This document shows positions 35,604 to 48,731 of a stretch of 64,000 bases of DNA, piece by piece. This DNA comes from Gnetum montanum. Its lineage: Eukaryota > Streptophyta > Gnetopsida > Gnetales > Gnetaceae. The stretch covers positions 598,086-662,085 of the forward strand of contig MNCI01027502.1 in NCBI GenBank assembly GCA_015680685.1. The letters run 5' to 3'. Position 1 is the stretch's first letter, and each line of letters opens with the position of its first letter. Made by a program: the position numbers and the translations under genes. Below the pieces are notes generated by a model. That model did not search any database, was not told where the DNA came from, and worked only from the letters and a program-made list of their open reading frames with translations.

Positions 35604-38600
35604 ATGGCAAGTGGTAGTAGTAGCAAGTAGAGGACTAAGGGTGGATCTAACAGTAGTAGAGGAGTGTTACACACTCCCTCATAGAGCTCAAATATAAGTT
35701 ATCTAAATCATAGTTAGGAATTTTTACAAATTTTTACTACTTCTTTGGTTTTACCAGAATTGTTATGTTTGAATTTTCAAGTTTCTAAGTGATCTTGCTA
35801 GCTAGATGTGAAGCTATACTGAGATTGAACATTGTTTAGAAGGTTAGAATAATTCTTAAGCTTAGATTTATAATTTTTGATTTAATTTTGTTGTCAGACC
35901 GACAACCCCATGGCATAGCCTCGATTTCCTAGGATTTTTCAAAATTTCTAGATTATGTCACTAGAAATCTCATGCATGTTTTGATTTCATCTCATTCATG
36001 AGTAGTAGGCAAAATATGCATTGATTATTTAGGGTTTTTAGCAATTTTTGCTACCTAGATTTGAGAAATTAATATTTTTCATTGTACTATTACAGTGCAT
36101 CAAATAGTGATACTAGAGTAAATAAATATCATCATCTTATGTTGTTTTCAGCTAATTCTATCATATGCATTAGATAGTATTAGTGGAAATATAGTTGAAT
36201 CAACATTCTCATGAGAAAATTCATACTTATTCTTATGAATTTTAAGAAAAAATAATTTTGAAGATTTTTCTCTACAAAGAACATGACACATGATCTTGAT
36301 GCGAAGGCACTTTCACCAAATGCCTAAGTATCAGAAGTAAAATAAAATGACGTCTTATGTCAAAGTGCATTTTGAAGCAAAACATTAGAGTTTAAAAACT
36401 ATGCTTACTACAACAATGCTTTGTTGAATGTCAAGTGTATAAAGAACATCAAATAATGTTCCATATCAAATTATGTCAACGTAGAGTATCAAGATTATAG
36501 ACATCTTTTCCAAACACCTAATGTCAATGAGTATAAAATAACATGAGATGTTATTTTATGTTTTGATGAAAAGTATCAAAATCTAATTGTTAATTCTATG
36601 TAGCATAAAAATATGTAAGAAATAATTTTTACGTATAGATGTCTTCACCAAATACCTAAGCACTAGAAAATCCTAAGATCATGTTCTACGTCAAAGTTAC
36701 ATTTAAACATAGAACATTAAAGCTAAGGCTAAGTCTCAATGTACCATGTAAAAAACTTGAATAAGTTTTAACATGAAACTAATGTAGCTTGAACGTGTTT
36801 TAATGTTAAGCTAAATTTTTAACATAAAACTATGTCTTTAATACAAAAATTTTTATTATCTATTTCAGGGATGCACCAACACCCAAGCTTCTTGTGATTA
36901 AGCTTATGTACTTCTTCCTAGTGGTTGAAAGAAGCATCTTAGAAAACAAGCCTAGATAATTTGATCTAATCATTAGTAGGCCATTTTTAATAATAATAGA
37001 CTTGAGCCACCAAGGTTATGGGAATGGAGGAAAGCTACAAAATACTTAGAATTCTACATAATCCACTTCCATATAGTATCTAAATAGGACTAAACAAAAG
37101 GTGGTTCTATGAGCTTTGGAGGCAATCTTGCCAGGATTCTCTATTGAGCTCATAGAGATAATTTTCAAGCTAAGATTAGATATCGAGGAGTTATCCAAGG
37201 AAATTCTAGTTTATAGGAAGCATTTGGACAAGCAGTGGGAACACTAAAAGTACCAATAATTTAGTGCTAATAGTTCATTGATGTTAAAAACTTAGACTTC
37301 CAGAGTAATGTTTAAGTTACTAGGCTCTTATGGAGAGATCAGTTAGAAGCTTAAGAGTTAAGAGAACTTAGTATTTTATTTTTTAAAAGAATTAACTTTA
37401 AGATTATTGTGTAGATTCAATGATTTGGATGTGCAAAGTCTTGATCATTTAGCATACTTCTAGAAATTATTAAAGTATCTCTTCCAACATTGAAATTGGA
37501 GACCTCACATGATGTTCCATTTTAATATAAAATATAAGGAATTAAGACTACACAAGTTTTGGAATGAGTATAGCAATTAGGAATGGCTTTATCCACTATG
37601 GAATGAAGTCCATGGAGAGAACACGAAATGGCCAAAGAGATTAAGTATCATCCTAAGACCAAAGAGTAACATGAAGTAAAGTTTTATATGGTTTTTATTA
37701 TTTTTGAAGTTAGAAGTTGATGATTTTAATTAGAAGAAAACTAATAGTGAGATATTATTTCTTGTAACTCAAATAAGCATTGATGATGCCAAGTTCATTA
37801 ATGTCATAGGAGTGGTGGAGAAGTTTAATGTGAGATTCACTAGAGAAGCGAAAAGCATTCAAATGTGGTTATTTGAGGAAGGAGTTAAATATTCCAATAG
37901 GTTTGATAAGGCAGGAATTTTGTGTACCCTAGTGTGGTAGAGTTTGTTGGATTAATAATGTGCGATTCAATGGAAAAGTTAGCTTTTTCTATACATGTAG
38001 ATCAAAAACAAGTAATCATTACTTGGAATCCAACTACACTAAGGTATTGATTAGGATTCCTAGAGAGGAGAATAAATATTGATAATTCTAAGCTAGACTT
38101 AGTAGAGTTGTCAATTGTGGAAGAATGGATGGAATCTAGGAAGAAGGATGTCATCAACATGCATAAGGAAGCCAACAAAGATATGAGGAAGTTATTGCCT
38201 TTATTCATTGAAAGGCTATTCTACAATAAAATAGGTTAGAAATGGAATTTGGTCCCCATGCAATTGTATGGATTGCATGGGAAGATGTCTTAGTGAAAAG
38301 TAGCCAACTGAGCACTAGTAATCTATCAAGGAGTAGTGGAAAAAATGGAGAAACTACCCAAGGAGGACAAGAAGAGAAGGAAGCATATCGTAAGAAAGTA
38401 GATCAATGTTAGATTCTACTATGGGTTAATGAAGGCCATGGTAATGCTATTTGTCTAATGACAAGAGAAGCAAGTTGATGTTACTTTTGAAGTAAACTTC
38501 AAGCTCCCACTGTATCAACACCTGTGAATTATGATGTCAACTTATAACATCAAAGGTGGCAATCCTTTGATGTCAACATTGAAAACCATAGACAAAGGTG

Positions 38601-40260
38601 GGTAAGCCTTGAAGAAAATAAGTAGGGATATAAAAGTAGGAAAGAAGGGGATTTTAGAGAGAACCTCTAGAACTATAAAGAAAAGATGGGTGTTAAGAAA
38701 GAGGAAAAATAATTTTAAGAAAGAAATCTCCTTCAAGACCTTAGAAGTCAAAGTCTCCCAGGAGAAATTAGAGACAAGAATAAGTTTTATGTTTTTTGAG
38801 ATAGAAGAGCACTATAATGGAAATCAAAGATGCTACATTTTAACCTTCCTTTGATCTCAAAAGATTGAAAAAAAAAGGTATGATCATAGAGGAAAGAGTG
38901 TGCTTGCATGACTTATTTTCATTGAAGAAGAATAAAGGGGATGGAGAAAGTGTACCTTTTTCTAACCTCTTAGATTTGGACTTTAATGAAATAAGCCAAG
39001 AAGAACAAGAGAGTAAGAATAGAGAAAGGAATGAACTTTTAGAAGTAGAAATGCCTCTTTCACCTCCAGCAAATGTCCCTTCACCACCAAGCAAACTAGT
39101 TTTAAGTAATTTAGAGATTTGCAAGTTGATCAAGGAGGTGACCAATTCTAAGCTTTTCATATCATATGATAAGTGTAATTGACATAATATTGAAATTGCA
39201 TATGCTGATTGTACAAACTTTAAAGAGACTTAACCACTTTCTTTCTTTATCAAAGATGAAAAGAAAAATTTGGGCTTTCATCAAGAATAAGCAAATAATG
39301 TTAAAAGGATTAGTAGAGGACATGGAGAGAAATATAAATTTAATCTCTCCAAGGAAAGGTAAGTTAAAAAAATTATTATTACATAATAATGTTTACTTAT
39401 TAGGAACATAGAATTTGACATTCTCTTATTTAACATGTAGAAATAAAAGTTAGATTAGATAAGGATCACATGACAATCCATGATCCAATGGTAAACATGG
39501 ACGTAGAAAAGGTTGTTGTGGACAAAATAAGTGTTGCTCTCAATTATGCAAAGGATATAAAAGTACTGGCCATAGAACAAGCCAATGCCAACACCATACT
39601 CTTAGATTCTTTGGAGAAATCATGGAAGAAAAAAAGGAAAAAATAAGCATCAAATAAAGATGTTGTTTGATTAAGTGAAGTTGTTGGAAGTAGAGACAAG
39701 AGGAAGTAACATGGTTGGTGCAACCCTTGTTCCCATGAATATTGGAGAGAAAGAAATAAAGGTATGAAATTCTACAAAACATTGATGAAGATAAAGAGAT
39801 AAACTCTGGCCATGACTTATTCCATGACTATTCTAAGGAATTCTGTAGCAGCATGGTAGAGCTAGGGAAAAAACACTAGAAAAACAAGAGGTGGCATAAA
39901 AGAGAGTACTATAGGTTTCTAAAAATAATAAAATCCTCTTTGTAAATGAGGAAATAAGAAGATTATTTATTAGATAAACCAAGTTGGAAGAGTTGATTAA
40001 ATATTTTACTAATAGTATGGTGATTACCACACCAAAGGAAGAGTAAAGAGGTCCCCAAGAGGAATCTATAGTAGAAGAGGATGATGACAATATTACCCTA
40101 GAAGAACTAAAAGCCTATAAAGAAGAGGCAGTTATCATTCTATCAAGGATTTCAAATTAAACCTTTGACATGTTAGACACAGCCAACATGAGCTTGGAAG
40201 AGATAAACAGTAGATATTAGAGATTTATAAAGAGAAACAAGATAAGCATCAAAACTTTAA
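35604..40260 (+). pseudogene. Remnants of the antisense gene in element C
   Basis: Plus strand, so antisense to element C, between its RT and protease. The clearest match is an exon near 39250-39358 (KIWAFIKNKQIMLKGLVEDMER; A2 exon 6 has KMWRDFPDKFAFMEGIVSDM). It ends at G|GTAAGTT at the same point of the protein where A2 has G|GTAAGTT. Near 40080-40140 DDDNITLEELKAYKEEA resembles GDDVWPDLTEEEIMQRLWAG of exon 7. Near 37790-37860 (DDAKFINVIGVVEKFNVRFTRE) may correspond to exon 4. An ATG at 35604 opens MASGSSSK and could be exon 1. Short open frames at 38609-39411 belong here. Confidence 0.5.
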
Positions 40261-40899
40261 GTAATCATTTTATTTTATTTCATCTAACTAACAAAATAAA
40301 ATAAAACTAACCCATTTTTCTTACCTCTAAAAACCTCCTCCTTCTCTTCTTCATAAATTGGCATTAAAGTAGGCTCTTTTGCCAATTTCTAGCTACTTTC
40401 TTTTTATATTATTTTCTATGTCATTTTTGTCTAATGCAAAGAATTATTGGTAAAACATCAAGTGTGTTTAACATGGAAATAAGATGTCATATCAAAAGTC
40501 ATGACATACATTAATTGTAAGATCTTTATAATAAGAAAGTTCTCACATTATTTCAAGTTAACCATATTTATGTAATCAAAAGTTAAAATGTTTTTTATGA
40601 TGCAATTAATGGCTTAATAATTTTAATGTTGCCTATTAATAACAAGTGATTAAGATAAAATTAGAGTAAAAAGTAATGTCATTTCACCAACCATCATTGT
40701 CTAATGATAGCAAATAGTAGAGAAGAACTTAAAAGAAATCCTAGTAGACATTAGTAGATGTCCACCACTTGGAAAGTGTCAAACAAGGAAGAAAATATGT
40801 GAAAAAGACATGAACTTTCAAGAAGCTAAAAGAAAAGAATAAGAGGAATCATTTTTTTAAGATGATGATATATCAAGTTCTACAAAACCTAAGTCAATA

Positions 40900-43260
40900 A
40901 ACTCAATGTTAGAGACAGACTTGTCAAATAAGTCTATTAAATCCATAGTGATAGTGGAATTTTTAGGAGAAAAGGGAATTGTAGACTTTCCTATAGATTC
41001 AAGCTCGATATCAACTAATTTTCCGCTGAGCTAATAAGAGTAGGATTCTTGATCTAGGAGATAAATGCTTAAGGTCTATTTCTCTATATAGATAAGTATC
41101 TCATGATTACAAATAGGAATGTATATCTCTTGATGTATAGGGAAAGACACAGCCTAATGTTGAGCTAGACAAGAATATTTCAGTATACTGTTGACACTAG
41201 GACATTAACATATCATCATGAAGATTGCTTTATATTACATAGAATAGCCTATCATGAATGGTAATCTAATGAAATCTATAACCTCTCCTCACATACCATT
41301 AAATAAAACAAGGTTAATATAGGTTTCAATGAAGGTTACCAAGTCATGAAGACTGAAATGCTTAATAATAGCCTATGTAATCATGTTTGATCCAGTGTTG
41401 TCATCAATATGTACAAATGACACTCAGGCTTCAAGCAATATCATAATGGCGATATAGAGTGACAGTTGGTGGATATCTCCTATCCTCAAGTTAGTTCTAA
41501 TTTTCTCACCACAAAAGTTCAAACTATCTGATCCATAATGAGAGACTTTAAAAAAGCAAGATAGGGCTTCCATTCCAATAAGAATGTTACTTGGGATCAT
41601 GATTCTATTAAGAACATCATATCATGTAGCATGATGTTCTTTAGAGGTTTCCACAAGGTCATACAAGAATAAGTTGGTGCCTTTGGAAAGGACAATTATG
41701 GTCATTACTTGTAGGCTAAGATGCTTGTGATGTAGATGCTACCATAACTAGATATATAGGACTAGATGAAGGTAGGAGGCTACTAGAAGAAGCATTCTCT
41801 TGGTGTTGCTAGAAGGAAACATTCTTTGCTATCTTGGAAGGTTACTTCTATGCATTAATAGCCTTCTCATTTTGTTTATTTGATCATGACTCACTAGTCT
41901 ACTAGCTACAAGTAAGGATTTTCATGTGAGATGAGGGGAAAGGATTAAGAAATGTTTGAAATGCATTAGGTAAGAGTATTTTGAGGTTCAATATGATGTG
42001 GGATATAATGAGAACTTGATGGATATGTTAGTTGAGTAGGAGTGGTATGATGGGGATGGGTAGCATGAATCTGATATGAAGGTGGAGAAGAATAGCTTGA
42101 TTTTGATGACATAGTAGCATAGTCAAACCAATGATTACATAAGTATTTTGAGGCTATAGTGATGACTAGAAAATGATATAAGGATCCTTAAGTAGGGACT
42201 TACGAGCTTTTTATTCAAGCTTGAAAGCTAAAATTATGCCTTAAGCTCCCAAGGGATTCTAAAATACTTCAGGCTATTAGTTGTCTAGATGCATAGTGGA
42301 TGGATTGCTTTCCACCATTATCTTACCCTTATCAATGAGATCATGGATGTCATCTTTCAAATTTCTACAACTATCTATGTCATGTCCAACAATCTCATGG
42401 TAATAGCAGTAGTTCTGGTAGTCATACCACTTAGGCACATTAGAGTCACCTTCTTATCTTTAAAAAGGATCCATGGCTATCAGTTAAATGTGATGGTAGT
42501 GCACTCTTGCTTGATCAAAGACCTATTTCTTCTTAAGGTGACCATCCATAAGAAGATTGATTAGAAGAAGAGAGTATCTCATAGATATTTTGGAGTACTG
42601 GTTTCTACTCCTTTAAGACCTATGTTGCTAACTGAAAGAGGAAGCAACTGAGGAAATGTTGTTTTGTCCATTAGAAAAAGAAGAAACACTTATATAAGTT
42701 GATTATTTCTTCTTTTGTTTGGCAATCTATTAGCCTTATTATAGATTGATATGAATTCTTGTTCATTGCATTGAATGGATATTTATTCAATGTGTGTAGA
42801 GGCTAGGAAAGCATCATTTAGAGAGTGAGACTTAGGATAAGTCATCCTCTTTTGAATGTAGTCAATTATTGTAACTTCAAAGATGTATTGTAGATGATAT
42901 TCCTCCAAATGATATGGCAACTTTGTTAATGTTGCTATCCATTGAAAATGAATTTAACAATGGACTCATTTAGAGATTGCTTAATGGCAATGAAAGACAT
43001 CATGCTTATACTTTGAGGCATATAGAACTTGAAGCATTCAATGAAGACTGTCAACAGTTGCTCCAAAGAAATGATAGATCCATGTACTAGTAACCTATAC
43101 CATTTCAGAGCTCTTCCAAAAAGAGAATTTGAGAAGCATCTAAGCACAATGTGAGGGTAAGAGGCCAAATTCATGTATTGATTTCCAAATGTGACCACAT
43201 TATTCATAGAATCTAATGAGCTAGGTAAAATTTGGTGTTGGATTACCTTAGTGATAATCT
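40900..43260 (-). pseudogene. gag-pro: Decayed Tat gag-protease of element C
   Basis: Minus-strand capsid region from 43260 (RALKWYRLLVHGSIISLEQLLTVF; A2 has KALDWYRALPRSSISTLEEL), a zinc-knuckle remnant near 42400-42340 (YHYYCHEIVGHDIDSC), protease VHIDDNTGSNMI near 41410 (A2: VHVDDGATTNVV, Gly lost) and SIHQEIYIP near 41140. Longest open piece 42935-43207. Several stops and shifts. Confidence 0.7.
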
Positions 43261-43742
43261 TTCATTGTAGAGAAGTCACCTCGTCTGTGACTAACCCGTG
43301 AGTCATATCTATGGAGGAATGGTTCAAAAGTCAAAAAGATCATCAAGACAAACAACAATTAAAGTTAAATTCACTTTAAAACACCACACTTATGACTATC
43401 ACTCATAAGTAAAATCAACTATGCTCCACCTTAACTTCTAATATTAAGTTCAAAGATGAATAGAGCTAATTAAACTAAATTTAAATTGATAAAATTCATT
43501 AAAAATATGAAATATTACAAAGGATATGTCACCTAATTTGTGACCCTACTCTACTATCTCCATAGTGCAACAACTTCACAATCTAAACACTTTATTAGTT
43601 GTTGACTGACACAAAGCATCAATACTCTTCCTTAATAACTCTAAACACAAAGGTTCAATTCAACATGGGTTTTCTCTTGATTTCTCCTCCCTCTAATATA
43701 GAATTGAGAGCCATATTTATATTATGAATGTCATACAAGAAT

Positions 43743-43823
43743 AATCATTTGGATAATTGATTGATATCAAATAATTTGATATTAATCATTTGGATAATTG
43801 ATTGATATCAAAGAATTTGATAT
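43743..43823. repeat. Two tandem 41-base AT-rich units within an LTR-like stretch
   Basis: AATCATTTGGATAATTGATT followed by GATATCAAATAATTTGATATT occurs twice in a row; GATATCAAATAATTTGATATT folds on itself. The surrounding 43270-44165 looks like an unassigned LTR (TATA-like sequence at 43710, CCCCCGAC polypurine-tract-like string at 44170), but I could not find its partner. Confidence 0.5.
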
Positions 43824-44165
43824 TAATCAATCTAGATCTTCATCAAAGTAGATCATGGATTCTTCCATCCTCAATCATCATTGCAAGTTTCCCCTTTTAG
43901 CATAATTCAATATCTCAAACTGCTTATAGAATCATTGCCCACCAAAATTCAGCTATTGATCCTTATTGCTAAAGCCATGTAAATCTGTGGTATCAATATC
44001 TATCTACATCATTGTCCTGATTAACTACAATAAACAAGAAAAAATGGAAAATCAACACTTATCGATTTAACTGCTAGAATTGATGATCTTTGATACATAA
44101 AAACACCAAAAAAATAAATATGCTACTTTATGATGTTAAAACTGAAACAATTTTGAGGTTTATCA

Positions 44166-45687
44166 TAGCCCCCGACTAGCTTATGGCCAGTGCCTAGCCA
44201 CATAAGACGAAATAGATAAAAAGAAATAATGATCTATACAACTGCTCAAGGAAACATATAAAAACATTAACATATGAATGCAAATAAAATTATTCTTCCA
44301 TAATTTCAGTATATCATTCAACACACGCAAAAAAGATAAGCGTCATTCTATCCATGAATAAGAACATAAAGATAAAATTTTTCATAGTCCACCATCTGGA
44401 ATATTTACACATTCATAACATAACGAAATTAAAATTTAGTATTGAGGCTTTGATTACACCTCATAGCTTGCTTCAACTTCCATATCCTCCTCAAAATGAA
44501 AGTGTTCAACCCCCTCATCATCATCATGAATTTTAGGGTGGACATGCTTTTCAATGTACAACACCCTCTTATCCATAGAAGTGATGGTGGAGTTGATGTT
44601 TTGTAGCACTAAGAAGATCTCCCTCTAGGTGAATTGAATTTTATGCAATTAGGACCAAACTTCATCTCAAAATCCATGAAATTCATTGGCATTTAATGCC
44701 AGTGAAGAACCTACCTCCTAAGACTCCCTCATAAATGGTCCAACTTTTGTGTAGATCTTTAAGGCATGGGGAAAGGTTTCTTTCTTCAAGTTAGAAAGGT
44801 GCACCTTTGTGACCATCTACAACTCAAGGATGTCACAGTTCCACATAATTGCTAAAATAAGGAAAGAAAAAAATAATTTCAAGGCATCATCGTTGTAATG
44901 ATACACGAGATACGTGATCAAGAGGTAAGCAAAATTTGCTTGCTCCTAGTACTTTAATAATTTCATCACATAGAGTGTAGGGTTGAGCACATAGGTAGTG
45001 TGAGTGGAAGGAAGAACGTTAATGATATCATCCTTACCATTACTTGGTGTTCAGACCAAAGGTTTACAAAATGCAAACCCTGGGTCTAAAGCTAGTCATT
45101 GTTAGTCTTATCAATGAATTTATGGAATAGTTCATACTGCTCCTCCATGCTTGCTTTGAATTTGAAAATGTCTTCCCCCTATGTTAGTAGTCCAAACCAC
45201 TCTTGCAATCTAGCCACCATGACCTTAACCAATGTCTTGCAAATTGAAGACACCAGGTATCACTCCAAAGGTTCGACCTTAGTAAGATGAGGTTTAAGGT
45301 TCTAGTAAAATTCCAGAACCTCTTCCTATATAAGCCAATCAAGAGGGGGCCTGAAAAAAGCCCCACAACCCATCTTCTCAAGTTGCTAGAGCACCATTAT
45401 GTCCATGTGATTAAACCACTTAGTAGAGTCAGCCTCATGATGTCATGGAGTGATTTTCAACTACTCACTCCTTGGAGCCTACAATAAAAACTAAAACATT
45501 AAACAAATTGAGAATATCTATAGTCTCCTCACTCAAACCCATACTTTTACCTATTATTTAGTGCTAGTGGATTCAACCATATCTAGTGAATGGCTACAGA
45601 AATGAAAAAAATAACAAAACAAGGTTAACATTATTCAAACAATTTTGGGAGAAACCCAAAAAATAGTTGTAATTCCTCATACTGATT
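44166..45687. other. Old unassigned sequence, coding-like on the minus strand
   Basis: Short minus-strand stretches read like protein (EQYELFHKFIDKTNND near 45150; VLPSTHTTYVLNPTLYVMKL near 45000) but stops and shifts are frequent and I recognise no family. It could be an accessory gene of an old element. Short open frames at 44354, 45099 and 45287 on + are not convincing. Confidence 0.25.
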
Positions 45688-45692
45688 ATTGC
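45688..45692. repeat. Target site duplication ATTGC, left
   Basis: ATTGC directly before the LTR start TGATGAG at 45693; an identical ATTGC follows the other LTR at 53274-53278. Confidence 0.9.
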
Positions 45693-46727
45693 TGATGAGT
45701 GGCGAGGTACCCCTACACTCAACCATACGAATACGAGCATGTACGTGCGATCCGGTCGAACTCCGCAAACTAAATGCCTTAACGCCACAAGAAACACTTG
45801 GGGTTAATCATTCGTTGTCTTCCCATGCTTGCTTGTATGTGTCACGGTGTATGGTTAAGCAAGTTTGAGGTATGTGATTTTTTTGGTATTTTTCAGTTTA
45901 TCTCCTAAGCTATGAGGGAAAGGGTTTAGAAACTAACTAACTCTAACTAATGTCCTAAGTCTAAATTAACTAGCGTCAGCATCCGTTCCCACTTACCGGA
46001 CACACCCTGAACTATGCAACTGTGGCTACCAAACGCTAATCGTTACTGGGATCACCACACGTAACGCAAGTGCTCGAAGTGGTCGTACTGAGGCACCTAT
46101 TTAGCCTAAGTGTGATAAGCAGCCGATTCCTTGGCTAGCCGTACACACCCGTGGATGCTCGTAGCCAAGTCGTACTTATCACACGTTCTAGCCTAGCGAT
46201 GAGTAGCCGATTCCTTAACTAGCCGTACACATTGGACTACTACTGGGATTACCAAGCGCAGATCCTGGAATACGCTACTGGGTTACCAAGCAGTCACAAT
46301 GCTCGTAGTCAAGTCGTACTCACGCGTTGCGACGAGCAGCCGATTCCTTGATTAGCCGTACACATCCGTAGATGCTCGTAATCAAGTCGTACTCGTGCGC
46401 ACTAGGAAAGCAATAAATAACAACAAAATAAAACCATGTACTGCAAGGTTTATCCAATCAAGTTCGTCTTTATTGCCGTACACAACTTGTGTTCAGGTTA
46501 CAAAGTTGCTCGAATAAAGAGCCATTCACTCTAGGACTCCTACTGCGGGCACATGGGAAATTAATCTAACTCTGGAGTGTTCAAACTGCCAGAGCTTCGC
46601 TACTTCTAGCAAGGATTGGGAAATGAAGGGAGTGCCGCCTCTTATTTATAGATATGGCAGCGGACCGCGATATCACGTACGCAATATAGCATGGAGAGAT
46701 GCGATATCGCGTCGGCCACAATATCGA
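45693..46727 (-). repeat. 3' LTR of the gag-only element
   Basis: Starts TGATGAGTGGCGAGGTACCC on the plus strand and runs to the polypurine tract at 46728. TATAAATA on the minus strand at 46643-46650 is intact here. Compared with the right LTR its inner U3 end is shorter by some tens of bases and lacks CTCATCA. Inside are three related AGCCGATTCCTT...AAGTCGTACT blocks. Confidence 0.85.
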
Positions 46728-46737
46728 CCCCCATGAC
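46728..46737 (-). promoter_or_regulatory. Polypurine tract of the gag-only element
   Basis: GTCATGGGGG on the minus strand immediately precedes the 3' LTR. The matching sequence next to the LTR at 30612 supports the placement. The same ten bases recur at 47326-47335 and 48751-48760. Confidence 0.6.
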
Positions 46738-48731
46738 TGAATGAAAACTCGTCCTCGAGTTCCTTACAATGATATCAGGTAGGTATGGGATTATTAAGGG
46801 GAATGGAACTAATGGGATGACATGTGAACGGATCCTTATTACAAGACTTGACACAACTGGTGTTCATGACAACAAGGGTGAACACCTTATTACAATGACA
46901 TCAGGCCCCATTTGACAGCTGAGAGAAAAGAGGAGAGAGAATAGAAGAGAAGAAGAGAGAAGAGTCTTACTGCTGCCAATGCCTAGATCGCGCCTTCCGT
47001 TGTCCATCCGTAAGCGCATTATCCATTCTACTTCTTGCATAGTTGCTTCAGCGTTGCCCATTCCAAGTGTTTACTCCAGCTCCAAATCCAATATGTTGTT
47101 TGCGTAAACGCCATCTGCACATACAACACAATCATATATTAGCAAGGGTAATTGAATTATTAAGTAAAGAATACCTTGCTTTGGTGTAGGTTCATTGGCT
47201 AGGTTGTGGTATGGCTAATATGGATCTAGGAAAATGTAGATGATGACTACCGAAGGTGTAGGGGTGGAGAAGAAGAACGAAAAAATTCGGGGCTTAGGAG
47301 AAAAATTGAAAAATCAGGCCCCGTACCCCCATGACTAATCACGAACCTCTGGTAGCGTTAGAATGGAAAAAGAAAAGGGGTAAGAAAGATAGGTAAAAAG
47401 GGACAACTATGGCATCAGTGAAATGGATGTCAAGATGGAAATGAACAAAAATAAAAGTAATTGCAGAATGTTAAGGAAAAGAAGTTAACTAATGTCCCAA
47501 ATAGAAATGTCAGTGGGTCCTCCCCAAAGCAGGCTCATGCCCTTAATGCCCTGACAATCCCACATTCAAAGAGTCTGTAGGCTCAGGGAATGTCCATTGG
47601 AACAAGAGTTAAAGTCTTAACTGCAAGAATTTACCAAAAAGAAAACAATGCATCAACCAAAATATGTACACTAATGATACAACAAGCAATGAGATGAATA
47701 GTGGAGAGAAGGGTGGTGAGAAGGGAAGTGGAATGGAATCCCAAGAACAAGGTGGTGTACAACCCCTTGTGTGCTTTATGATTAATGTGACTTGGTGAAT
47801 CTCATTCCAACTCTGGCTCAAACCAACCACTTCCAGTGACTTCGCATCAATGTAGTTGGTTAAACCATCCACTTGGATAACAAGGATGCATCTTAAAATA
47901 GCCACCACCATTCCGACGAAACAACGGAAAGAATGGGAAGCGAGAAGGGCCTTAGTTAGAGAGAACACTTTGGTTCCATAACCAGTGCTTGCAGCCCAAA
48001 TTTTATTCCGTCTAAGGGGTGTGCTTTGAATCCTCACTTTGGTGTTTTTTTTTGTGTTTTATGTTTTTATGTTTTTATGCGTGGAGACCACACCATGCAA
48101 ATACTTCTTTATTTTTATTGTCTCAACTTCCGAAGAATGGGTAACATCGGAACGATAAGAAAACTTAAGAAGAAAACAACCAAGCACCCAAGTGAATGAC
48201 CAACACAAAAGCATCAAGTTCCCTTGAAGTCACACCCTTTGCAATCCTTGAGTCCTTCCTTAGTTTGAGAAATACCCAGTCACTGGTTCATTAAAGTTCT
48301 TATTAGAAAAGGGAACTGTACATTTCCAAGCCAAGGGAAACCATAGACTTTGATGGATGGATGGATGAAGTGATCTCATTGCCTGCCATATCAAAAGAAC
48401 ATACCTTAGTATCAACAATGTAGCGTAAAGGTAAAAACCAAACATTAGCAATTAATGAAAAATAGTTCACCCCATCGGCCTGAACACTTATTGGGTGAGG
48501 AACTTACAGGGTGGATAACACACACACACACACACACACAAAAGAGAAAAGTATAACGATGGTGTAAAAAAAAAACATCAAAAGATAAAGAAAGTTGTAA
48601 AACAAAAATTAGAAAGGTTAAAGAAATTTGTAAAACAAAAATTAGAAAAGTTAAAGAAATTTGTAAAACACAAACGTGTAAAATAAAAATATGTAAAACA
48701 AAAACTTAAAAGAACTGAGGGCCTCATATGG
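46738..48731. other. Non-coding 3' region of the gag-only element
   Basis: About 2 kb between the end of gag-pro and the 3' LTR. It has two internal copies of the polypurine-tract string, an A-rich run of TTAGAAAAGTTAAAGAAATT-type repeats (48560-48710) and one minus open frame of 142 codons (48037-47609) without recognisable domains. RT, RNase H and integrase would be expected here in an autonomous relative but there is no trace of them. Confidence 0.6.
48518..48540. repeat. (AC)n microsatellite
   Basis: Uninterrupted AC run of about 11 units in the 3' region of the gag-only element. Confidence 0.95.

Larger units (their letters stand above)
32640..43260 (-). mobile_element. Decayed Tat-lineage element C, minus orientation
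   Basis: Read on the minus strand: gag-pro (43260-40900), then the antisense gene (+ strand, 35604-40260), then pol (35040-32640), ending inside the integrase core. This is the same unusual order as in copies A. The LTRs are not recognised; the 3' end is cut where it meets element B. Confidence 0.65.

Noticed and set aside
38542-40090. Minus-strand frames of 69-106 codons in element C
   Set aside because: Opposite strand to the antisense-gene remnants; Leu/Ser/Phe-rich composition from the complement of Lys/Glu-rich coding.
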